From contig PXBQ01000227.1 in assembly GCA_003566875.1 (NCBI GenBank), forward strand, positions 1-6,945: a stretch of DNA of 6,945 bases, read 5' to 3'. The notes under the pieces were generated by a model. It did no database searches. It saw nothing but the letters and a program-made list of their open reading frames with translations, and was not told the DNA's origin. How positions within the stretch are numbered: position 1 is the first letter of the stretch; each line of letters opens with the position of its first letter. Shown piece after piece: positions 1 through 5,817 of this stretch. Position numbers and translations under genes: made by a program. Source of the stretch: Spirochaetaceae bacterium. GTDB taxonomy: Bacteria; Spirochaetota; Spirochaetia; DSM-27196; PXBQ01.

Positions 1-143
1 AGGAGACCGTGGTAAGGGATCCTACGGTTCCGACGCGCGTATACTCGCAGGTCGTCGGCGGCGAGGTGGAACTTCGCACACCTGTCGATGTCTTCCCGGC
101 GCCGCGGTTCGGGACACAGGGATCGGTTTCGAGTAAGGCGTAA
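1..143 (+). CDS. C-terminal end of an unidentified protein (5' truncated)
   Basis: Frame 3 stays open from the window edge to a TAA at 141-143 and gives 46 residues ending in GTQGSVSSKA. Codons mostly end in G or C, as in the confident genes. The alternatives on this strand look worse: frame 1 stops at once, and frame 2 gives an Arg/Gly/Cys-rich peptide that looks like non-coding translation. The visible part alternates hydrophobic and polar residues (VYSQVVGGEVELRTPVDVFP) and then has a Pro/Gly/Ser-rich tail, which suggests a beta-structured domain ending in a flexible tail. I do not recognise the family. It lies on the same strand as the downstream pair but 366 bases away, so it is probably a separate transcription unit. 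It could be spurious because so little is visible. Confidence 0.5.
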   Translation, partial: ETVVRDPTVPTRVYSQVVGGEVELRTPVDVFPAPRFGTQGSVSSKA

Positions 144-171
144 CGACTAGCCGGAAACGATACCCCGTCCA

Positions 172-214
172 AAGTCTCGAGTCGCTTTCACTTTTTGACT
201 CGAAAAACAGACTT
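172..214. repeat. Compound inverted repeat downstream of the truncated gene
   Basis: Two nested arms are visible. The outer arm is AAGTCT (172-177) with AGACTT (209-214). The inner arm is CGAGTC (178-183) with GACTCG (197-202). Together they form a 12-pair stem interrupted by a six-base bulge (203-208), with a 13-base loop. It starts 28 bases after the upstream stop codon. Neither strand has a U-run directly after the stem, so it is not a textbook intrinsic terminator. It could be a transcript 3' end or a protein-binding dyad. Confidence 0.4.
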
Positions 215-241
215 GAAAAATCGATTAATTCGGGTTAATCT
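213..241 (+). promoter_or_regulatory. Possible sigma70-type promoter with overlapping dyad
   Basis: A -35-like TTGAAA (213-218) is followed after exactly 17 bases by a weak -10-like TAATCT (236-241), in AT-rich sequence. A perfect dyad, GATTAA (223-228) and TTAATC (235-240), separated by six bases, covers the spacer and -10. It could be an operator for a repressor of the downstream pair. The -10 matches TATAAT at only three positions, so this is tentative. Transcription would start near 248. Confidence 0.3.
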
Positions 242-496
242 TTCATCAAGTACCAACAACAAATCTCTGCAGCGTTTAACATCGTTGTCGTTTATCGGCA
301 GAGTTGCCGCACACCGGACGTGACTGTACATCGGTTGAATACGTCGCGGAACGGGGTTTTCCGGACGGGCAACATAAATGGTGATTCTAGGAACGTATCG
401 GAAGCGGTAAGACTATGCATCCGACGTGGATCAGCCATGGATTTGGTGCTGCCGACGGTGCCAAATCTCTCTTGTTGCCGCCTTGTTCCGCCGGCG

Positions 497-503
497 AGAG
501 GAG
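497..503 (+). promoter_or_regulatory. Ribosome binding site that fixes the start at 510
   Basis: AGAGGAG lies six bases before the ATG at 510. It selects this start over the in-frame GTG at 426, which has no comparable site and would place 28 non-signal residues, including two adjacent Cys, ahead of the signal peptide. Confidence 0.75.
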
Positions 504-509
504 CCTGCG

Positions 510-2678
510 ATGGTGTCACGGTGTGCGGTGTTGGTGCTCTTCCAAGCGGTTTTCTCGGCCCTTTTCGTAGCCGGGACGTTTGCTCAGGAGCTCGAAGATC
601 CCGGTTTTTCGACGACGCACCGCGCGCTCGATCCTTCGTTGATCTCGACGCGGCTCACGACAGGTGTTGAGTTCCCGCTTCAGTCGCGCGTCCGCCCGCT
701 GTTCGCGCAGCTCGCGTACGGAACACACGTAAGCGGGTGGCTCCCTCTCCCGTTTCTGCCGTTTCTCGCTCCGACTGTAGCGATCAACTATACGTTTGTG
801 CCGATTCGCGCGGATTCGTCGTTCTCGAGCATCGCGGTCGGGATCGGCGCTACCGCCGCCGGCGATTTTGGAAGATTCTCCGCCACGGGTTCCGTCGTCG
901 GTGGGGGGTACTCGAGTTTTCTGAACCGGACTGCGCGCGACCCCGACGGGGTCGCGTACGACGAGCAGTCCGGCGCCGCCGGGTACGTCGCCGCGGGTGC
1001 GGACGCCACGTACTTGCTCAACCCGGTCTTAAGCGTCGGGGTCGGCGCTCTGTACCACTCGATGTTCGGCTTGTACGAGGGCGTGCGCGCTCACGTGAAC
1101 GTCACGCTCGATATCTCGGGGTTCCGCCGGAAAACGCGGCTTCGCGGGTACGACTGGCAGCCGATCTTCCCGGTTCTGATCGGGTACTACCCAAACGGGA
1201 GCGTCGCAAACGCCGTCGTCACGAACGAAGAGAAATTTCCGGTCACAAACGTTCGGGTCGAGTTTCTCGTGCCGGAGTTCATGTCAGCACCGTGGGTCAG
1301 CGAGCCGGCTGCGCGTATGGAACCGGGCGACTCCCGGGTGTTCAGTATCAACGCGCTTTTTTCGGAGCGTATTCTCGGGCTGACCGACGGCGTCTCCGCT
1401 CCCGCGGAGCTCACGGTGCGATACGAACTCAACGGTCGCGAGCGCGTCGCATCGCAGCCGCAGCGCATCGTGATCCATAACCGAAACGCGATGACGTGGG
1501 AGGACGACCGACGCGCCGCGGCGTTCGTGACTCCGCGCGATCCGGAGATCATCCGATTCGCGAGTTCGGTCGTCGGTACGGTCCGTCGCGAAGGCCCGGC
1601 GTCGGTCAACCCGAACCTCAGGGTTGGGATCGGGGTCTTCAACGCGGTTTCGAACACCGGTATGGCGTACGTTGTGGATCCGTCCACTCCAGCGTACGTC
1701 GATGCGTCCGAGAATCCGTTCATCGTCGATTTCCTGCAGTTCCCGCGGCAGACTTTCGATTTTCGCGGCGGTGACTGTGACGATCTCTCGATCTTGTACG
1801 CTGCACTGCTCGAGTCGGTCGGCGTTCCGACCGCTTTCGTGACGATTCCCGGGCATATATTCCTCGCGTTCTCGCTCGAGACCCGCACGTCGGAAGCGCA
1901 GAGAATGTTTCCCGATGAGAGACTCTTCATCGACGTCGACGGGCACGCCTGGATTCCGGTCGAGACGACGCTTGTGGGCCGCGGTTTCGACGAGGCGTGG
2001 CGAGTCGGTGCGGAGCAATGGTATCGTCACGTCGACGACGGGACGGCCGAGTTTTTTCCGATGGTGTCGAACTGGCGGCTTTTTCCTCCTTCGGGGTACC
2101 CGGTCGAAGGGACACCGGATAGTGAAATCCGCGTCGCGGCGCCGAATGAGAACGCCCTCGTGCGCGTCTACCGGGACGAGATCGCCGAGCTCGTCCGGCG
2201 GCAGCTCTATCCGCAAGTAGCGCAGATTCGCTCCCGTATAGCGACGAGTCGAGACCCCGCGAGAGACCTGAACAGACTCGGCGTGCTGTACGCTCGGTTC
2301 GGTCTGGACACGGACGCGGAAAGCGCGTTCGAGGAAGCGCTCGCGATCCGGGAGTACGCGCCGGCTCTCGTGAATCTCGCAAACATCTACTACCTGCGCG
2401 GTGAGTTCGAAATCGCTCTCGCGTTCTTTGAGCGCGCATCGCACGCGATTCCCGACGAGCCCGCTGTGCTTCTGAGTTTGTCCCGTGTGTACTACGAGCT
2501 TGAACGGTACGCGGAGGCGCGGGTGTACCTCGCCCGGCTCGAGCGCACCGACCCCGAGCTCGGCGCAGAGTACGGGTACCTCGCGGCTGTGGGCGACTCG
2601 GGCACACGAGCGGCGGACGTCGCGCTGCGGCACGAGAGGCTCATCTGGTTAGAGGACGATGAGGAGGATGAGCGATGA
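510..2678 (+). CDS. Exported transglutaminase-like protein with barrel-like N-terminus, Ig-like region and TPRs
   Basis: The start is the ATG at 510: AGAGGAG at 497-503 sits six bases upstream, and the protein then begins with a proper Sec signal peptide (hydrophobic residues about 6-23, likely cleavage after TFA at residue 25). An in-frame GTG at 426 would bury that signal behind 28 extra residues. Residues about 30-205 are Gly-rich alternating beta strands resembling a small outer-membrane barrel. Residues about 215-325 look like an Ig-like beta domain. Residues about 330-490 match the transglutaminase-like (papain-type) fold: Cys423 in GGDCDDLS, His449 in GHIFLAF, and WIPVETT at 481-487, where Glu485 stands at the usual Asp position. 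An extra His479 precedes that Trp. Residues about 580-690 hold three TPR units, probably for protein binding. Members of this fold act as proteases, amidases or transamidases; the reaction here cannot be read from sequence. The last codons overlap the beta-helix gene (ATGA), so the two are probably translationally coupled. Confidence 0.93.
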   Translation: MVSRCAVLVLFQAVFSALFVAGTFAQELEDPGFSTTHRALDPSLISTRLTTGVEFPLQSRVRPLFAQLAYGTHVSGWLPLPFLPFLAPTVAINYTFVPIRADSSFSSIAVGIGATAAGDFGRFSATGSVVGGGYSSFLNRTARDPDGVAYDEQSGAAGYVAAGADATYLLNPVLSVGVGALYHSMFGLYEGVRAHVNVTLDISGFRRKTRLRGYDWQPIFPVLIGYYPNGSVANAVVTNEEKFPVTNVRVEFLVPEFMSAPWVSEPAARMEPGDSRVFSINALFSERILGLTDGVSAPAELTVRYELNGRERVASQPQRIVIHNRNAMTWEDDRRAAAFVTPRDPEIIRFASSVVGTVRREGPASVNPNLRVGIGVFNAVSNTGMAYVVDPSTPAYVDASENPFIVDFLQFPRQTFDFRGGDCDDLSILYAALLESVGVPTAFVTIPGHIFLAFSLETRTSEAQRMFPDERLFIDVDGHAWIPVETTLVGRGFDEAWRVGAEQWYRHVDDGTAEFFPMVSNWRLFPPSGYPVEGTPDSEIRVAAPNENALVRVYRDEIAELVRRQLYPQVAQIRSRIATSRDPARDLNRLGVLYARFGLDTDAESAFEEALAIREYAPALVNLANIYYLRGEFEIALAFFERASHAIPDEPAVLLSLSRVYYELERYAEARVYLARLERTDPELGAEYGYLAAVGDSGTRAADVALRHERLIWLEDDEEDER
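2662..2667 (+). promoter_or_regulatory. Ribosome binding site of the beta-helix gene, inside the upstream gene
   Basis: A perfect AGGAGG lies seven bases before the ATG at 2675, within the last codons of the transglutaminase-like gene. The start and the upstream stop share the bases ATGA (2675-2678). This is the classic arrangement for translational coupling and points to linked synthesis of the two proteins. Confidence 0.8.
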
Positions 2679-4450
2679 AGGCTTCACGCGGTCCGACCGT
2701 CGCGTTCTGCGTGCTTCTCGCGGTCTCGATGGCGTTCACGACGACGTGCGAGAATGTGATGCTCGAAACCGTGACGGCGGTCGTGACGGAGTACCAGAAG
2801 CCGCGCGCGACGCTCAACTTCGAGTCGGGGTCCGGACTTGCGGACACGACCGAGATCGTTATCACGTTCACGGAGTCGATGGACCCTACGAGCGTCTCGC
2901 TCTCGGGCGCGATCGGGCAATCAGCGGGCGCGGGAGTCTGGAGCGCGGGCACCGATGAAGACGGGCAGAGAATCGAGAACGCGGTTCTCACGATCCGCCC
3001 GGCGGAGAGATGGCCGCTCGGAAGCGGCAAGGATCTCGTCGTGGCCGGCGCCAATACGGAAGAGTTCAGACTCGACACGATCGACGTCACGTACGGCGTG
3101 CTCGACGGCGTTGTGTACGTTCACGCGCGCGACGGGAGGGACTACAATCCCGGCACGATCGATCAACCAAAGAGGACGATCGCCTCCGCGGTCCGCGAAG
3201 CCGAGCGCGTGTACGACACCGCGGAGGTCCGGGTGGCGGGCGGTGTGTACCAGGTCACCTCAACAACCGTCGTGAGCAAAGACATCTCGCTCTACGGTGG
3301 GTTCGACCCGGATGACTGGTCGGTACGGGATCCTGCGGTCCACGAAACGAAGTGGAACAACATTCGGACGTCCGGGAGCCACGCGACGCTGTCGTATCAG
3401 CCGGGAGTCGGTGAGGTCATCCTTGACGGCTTCACGATCACCGCGGGCAACGGGAGTATCGCTTTAAACGAAGCCACCGCGGCGATCTTCGTTTCGGGTG
3501 CGTCTCCGGTTATTCGGAACAACACGATCGTGACCGGAATAGCGGCGCGCGCGTACGGTATCTCAGCATCGGGTGCGGCGTTTCGGGTGAAACACAATAG
3601 GTTTGTGACGAACGCTCTAGAGGCGTTGGTCGTGTGTCTGAACGTTGCCGGGTCGACCGTGGAGATTTCCGACAACACAATTACAGGCGCCATGATCAAC
3701 CAGTTTTACGGATTCTTCCTGGATTCCTCTCAGGCTGTCGTGGAACGAAACAGTATCGACGCCGCACAACCGATGAATCTCGCGTACGGCGTAAACGTGA
3801 ACGGTGGGGCTGCGGTGATCCGGAACAACGTGATCTCGGCCGGCAGCATGAACACGAGTTATGTGATTGGTCAGTACGGTATCTTCCTGAGCGACTGCGA
3901 GGCGACGTTACACAACAACACGATCGACGGCGGTACGGGAGTCAGCGCGGACGGCATCATGACGACGGCGGTCATGTTGTATTACCGGGTAACCTCGACA
4001 ATCGAAAACAACGTGATTTTCACACGGGGCGGGGACCTCAGAACAGGCGTATGGCAGGTAGACGACGCGTCGTTCCCGACAAAGTTCAACAACAATGTGA
4101 TGTTCGGGTGTCCGGATGGCAAATATTTCCATGGGGAGATCGGTGATCCCGGGATCGGCTGGATTGCGAATATGACGGCTGAAGAATGTAACCTTGATGA
4201 CGATTGCACAACCAGTTTCGAGGAATACATGTTGCTGAACGAAGTTCCCGTATCGGGGAACGTTTTCCTGACCGGGGAAGAACGCAACACCGTCGGACTC
4301 ACGCCGGCACCGCACTTCCGACCTTTCGCTTCGACGGATGAATCAATCCGAATCGGCGGGAAGAACCTTTCCACGTTCTTCAGCGACGATTTTGACGGCC
4401 AGGAGCGAACCGTTCCGTGGTCGGTGGGGGCGTATGAGTGGGCCGAATAG
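2675..4450 (+). CDS. Exported right-handed beta-helix protein with SbsA-type Ig-like domain
   Basis: The N-terminus is an export signal (hydrophobic residues about 8-21), followed by Cys25 in the context FTTTC. Thr before the Cys is not a standard lipobox, so lipidation is uncertain. Residues about 44-140 resemble an SbsA-like bacterial Ig domain (ITFTESMDPTSVSLSG). Residues 146-171 (VYVHARDGRDYNPGTIDQPKRTI region) match the entry segment of DUF1565/pectate-lyase-like helices, followed by VRVAGGVYQV and LYGGFD. From about 275 to 480 the protein shows parallel beta-helix coils, with Asn at 283, 308, 334, 359, 385, 415, 446 and 474, mostly 25-26 residues apart and 28-31 towards the end, an asparagine ladder typical of this fold. 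It ends in SVGAYEWAE, a common C-terminal cap. Such proteins bind or cleave polysaccharides or act as adhesins; I see no pectate-lyase active site. It is translated with the upstream transglutaminase-like protein and is likely exported to the periplasm or surface. Confidence 0.92.
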   Translation: MKASRGPTVAFCVLLAVSMAFTTTCENVMLETVTAVVTEYQKPRATLNFESGSGLADTTEIVITFTESMDPTSVSLSGAIGQSAGAGVWSAGTDEDGQRIENAVLTIRPAERWPLGSGKDLVVAGANTEEFRLDTIDVTYGVLDGVVYVHARDGRDYNPGTIDQPKRTIASAVREAERVYDTAEVRVAGGVYQVTSTTVVSKDISLYGGFDPDDWSVRDPAVHETKWNNIRTSGSHATLSYQPGVGEVILDGFTITAGNGSIALNEATAAIFVSGASPVIRNNTIVTGIAARAYGISASGAAFRVKHNRFVTNALEALVVCLNVAGSTVEISDNTITGAMINQFYGFFLDSSQAVVERNSIDAAQPMNLAYGVNVNGGAAVIRNNVISAGSMNTSYVIGQYGIFLSDCEATLHNNTIDGGTGVSADGIMTTAVMLYYRVTSTIENNVIFTRGGDLRTGVWQVDDASFPTKFNNNVMFGCPDGKYFHGEIGDPGIGWIANMTAEECNLDDDCTTSFEEYMLLNEVPVSGNVFLTGEERNTVGLTPAPHFRPFASTDESIRIGGKNLSTFFSDDFDGQERTVPWSVGAYEWAE

Positions 4451-4633
4451 CGAGGTGCCGTTCTGCGCATGCGGATCCGGACAACGGCGAGCGGTTTTGG
4501 AGGCGGTTCCCAGGGGCGCTGTCACTTCGGGGCCGACCGAGAGGGGTTCGGTACAGGCGAGATCCGTATGAAAGGGCTTTTCGTCGACAGCTGTGATCTG
4601 TCGGCTAAAACTTTGCGACGAGAGGGGGACAGT
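4451..4633 (+). other. Intergenic stretch with two small dyads upstream of the GTG-started lipoprotein
   Basis: This gap holds no convincing gene. Two dyads are visible: ACCGA (4536-4540) with TCGGT (4548-4552), and CGACAG (4585-4590) with CTGTCG (4598-4603). An AT-rich TAAAAC at 4606-4611 could be a weak -10, but I find no matching -35 at the right distance. The third gene may have its own promoter here or be read from the upstream pair. Confidence 0.35.
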
Positions 4634-5308
4634 GTGAAAAGATCAAAGGTTGTTTTATTGGCTGTGGCTGTGACGCTTCTGGTGATCGGCTGTGCGCTGT
4701 TAGGGCCAAGCAAGAACAAAATTCTGGCTTGGGTTGACAACATCGAGGAGGGAACGCGCTACAGAATGCAGCTGCGGTGGGTTTTTCCGAACGACTCTGT
4801 AACCGACACGGCGAATATCGACATCACGAGCGTCGATCAACGTTCGGACAGAACCGTGATTCGTTTGAGCGCGTACGGTTACTCGTATTATTTGATCGCT
4901 CACGATGCCCGTGGGGCGCTTTATTGGAGCTATGAGGATACGTTTGACGACGACACGATGATCATGTTGAAGACACCGGTCGAGGAAGGCACTCGTTGGT
5001 TTGGGAGATTATTGACGCCTGCCTGGTCATGGGCATTGGACTATGCCGGTATTGCGTCCTTCTCGGACGTTCCGTTTCGAATAACACAGATGGGAGGCAC
5101 GCGAGAAGCCGGGGCGGTTACCGCGGACGATGTGGTGACGATTCGTGTCGACCTCAGCGATGTCTTCGAAGCGGGCACGGTCACCTTCACCACCTCCGAG
5201 TACTACTATTCCCCAACGTATGGGTGGCTCGGCGAAAAATACGTCTACACGGTTGACGGTGACACGTACACCTTGGAGATCCGCATTACGGATATTACCG
5301 TCCGCTGA
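4634..5308 (+). CDS. Putative lipoprotein of unknown function
   Basis: The chosen start is the GTG at 4634: a GAGAGGGGG purine run (4620-4628) lies five bases upstream, and the protein then begins VKRSK followed by a hydrophobic stretch and a clear lipobox, LVIGC, with the acylated Cys at residue 20. In-frame ATG codons at 4469 and 4568 would put 55 or 22 extra residues before the signal. The mature 205 residues look beta-rich, with no transmembrane segment and no catalytic motif that I recognise. The order of motifs (LKTPVEEGTRW at about 117-127, then a valine-rich AGAVTADDVVTIRVD, then YYYSPTYGWLGEKY and a closing strand) recalls a loosely defined group of secreted lipoproteins with an apparent beta-barrel or sandwich, of the DUF3108-like style; this is an impression, not an assignment. 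Lower GC and more Tyr and Asp than the upstream pair are noticeable by eye. It may belong to the same operon or be separate. Confidence 0.85.
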   Translation: MKRSKVVLLAVAVTLLVIGCALLGPSKNKILAWVDNIEEGTRYRMQLRWVFPNDSVTDTANIDITSVDQRSDRTVIRLSAYGYSYYLIAHDARGALYWSYEDTFDDDTMIMLKTPVEEGTRWFGRLLTPAWSWALDYAGIASFSDVPFRITQMGGTREAGAVTADDVVTIRVDLSDVFEAGTVTFTTSEYYYSPTYGWLGEKYVYTVDGDTYTLEIRITDITVR

Positions 5309-5327
5309 CGGATGGGCCGTCCGCTGA
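5298..5327. repeat. Short direct repeat at the lipoprotein stop codon
   Basis: The 11-mer CCGTCCGCTGA occurs at 5298-5308, where it ends with the TGA stop of the lipoprotein gene, and again at 5317-5327, with eight bases between copies. The 19-base period is not a multiple of three. It looks like a small slippage duplication that left the original stop in place. Confidence 0.6.
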
Positions 5328-5343
5328 TGTGTCGGTTGTGTTT

Positions 5344-5383
5344 GATTCGTGCGAGTGGCCTTTATGACTTCTCGCACGAAATC
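5344..5383 (+). terminator. Hairpin downstream of the lipoprotein gene, possible terminator
   Basis: TTCGTGCGAG (5346-5355) pairs perfectly with CTCGCACGAA (5371-5380) across a 15-base loop. Two more pairs (5344-5345 with 5382-5383) form if A5381 bulges out. It begins 36 bases after the stop at 5308, the usual place for a terminator. There is no U-run after it, so it might instead stabilise the transcript 3' end or be a protein-binding site. Confidence 0.4.
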
Positions 5384-5444
5384 TACTGAATGCGCGCTAC
5401 CGCCCACGTTTGTTCTTACGGACCGAACGTCATGCAATCCCGAC

Positions 5445-5482
5445 GGGAGTGTTTGTAGGTCCACTCCCTTCACGTCGACGTG
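5445..5482. repeat. Stem GGGAGTG/CACTCCC next to a 12-base palindrome
   Basis: GGGAGTG (5445-5451) and CACTCCC (5462-5468) form a seven-pair stem with a 10-base loop. Two bases further on is the perfect 12-base palindrome CACGTCGACGTG (5471-5482). Their closeness in a gene-free stretch suggests a structured RNA segment or a binding site, but chance cannot be excluded in GC-rich DNA. Confidence 0.4.
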
Positions 5483-5775
5483 CTGTTTGCGCCGGTGACA
5501 AGGGAGACACTGGTGATTCACACGGATCGATGCTCCCGATGAACGTCACTGTGGCGTCTTGGCGCACGGAGAGCATGTGATGAAAGCCCCCCTGATCTGT
5601 CATTCGCTTCACGGTGGAGTTATACCGTGGCGTTTCAAGCGTAGGTTGATGAATAGCACTTGAAAGTTTTGTCGGCGGTCGCTATACGAGAATACGGTGG
5701 CCGTGGGCAGCCACGATCTGCAAGGATAACGCGACGGCATAGGCGACCACGCGTGGGCTCACGGTCAATGTCAAA

Positions 5776-5794
5776 TCAGGCGCCGGAATCCTGA
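5776..5794 (-). terminator. Weak hairpin after the Ig-like lipoprotein gene
   Basis: Read on the minus strand, TCAGG and CCTGA enclose a nine-base GC-rich loop and are followed by TTTG. It starts 24 bases beyond the TAG at 5818-5820. The stem has only five pairs and the U-run is short, so it is a poor terminator, listed because nothing better lies downstream of this gene. Confidence 0.2.
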
Positions 5795-5817
5795 ACGCCA
5801 ATGCGCAAAGACCCGTT

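Larger units (their letters stand above)
144..509. other. Intergenic region, 366 bases, putative regulatory leader
   Basis: No reading frame here looks coding; the short frames crossing it are out of register with the good ribosome binding site at 497-503. The first half (about 181-290) is clearly richer in A and T than the flanks. It holds a compound inverted repeat (172-214), a GATTAA/TTAATC dyad (223-240) and a weak sigma70-like promoter (213-241). A small hairpin with stem CGGCA/TGCCG lies at 296-309. If the promoter is real, the transglutaminase-like gene has a leader of about 260 bases, long enough for RNA-level control, but I recognise no known riboswitch. Confidence 0.5.
5309..5817. 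other. Gene-poor region of 509 bases with several inverted repeats
   Basis: This lies between the 3' ends of two convergent lipoprotein genes. No frame has a ribosome binding site, a sensible start and credible protein composition; the longest (minus strand, 5612-5430) has none of these. Besides the hairpin at 5344-5383 I see GGGAGTG/CACTCCC (5445-5451 with 5462-5468), the exact palindrome CACGTCGACGTG (5471-5482), a CGTGG/CCACG hairpin with a GCAG loop (5702-5715), and the exact palindrome CCACGCGTGG (5747-5756). A plus-strand reading at about 5496-5560 weakly recalls a transposase. The region may be a decayed gene or element, or encode a structured RNA; neither is shown. Confidence 0.45.

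Noticed and set aside
426..509. Earlier in-frame GTG start for the transglutaminase-like gene
   Set aside because: It would add 28 residues ahead of a normal signal peptide and lacks a ribosome binding site like the AGAGGAG before 510.
737..1480. A 247-residue plus-strand frame inside the transglutaminase-like gene
   Set aside because: Arg-rich out-of-frame translation with no recognisable domain and fully covered by the supported gene.
1284..2633. A 449-residue open frame on the minus strand, opposite the transglutaminase-like gene
   Set aside because: Extremely rich in Arg, Asp, Glu and Val with no domain pattern. It is antisense to a gene with clear motifs and a good ribosome binding site; long antisense frames are expected in GC-rich DNA.
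4434..4571. Small plus-strand frame reading CACGSGQRR, resembling the first half of a SEC-C zinc motif (CxCGSGKK...CC)
   Set aside because: The second Cys pair is absent, the frame overlaps the end of the beta-helix gene, and the rest has no protein-like pattern; most likely chance.
4469..4633. Earlier in-frame ATG starts (4469, 4568) for the GTG-started lipoprotein
   Set aside because: They would place 55 or 22 non-hydrophobic residues before the lipoprotein signal; the GTG at 4634 has the purine-rich ribosome binding site.
5430..5612. A 60-residue minus-strand frame in the gene-free stretch
   Set aside because: No ribosome binding site, no domain, and composition like non-coding translation.
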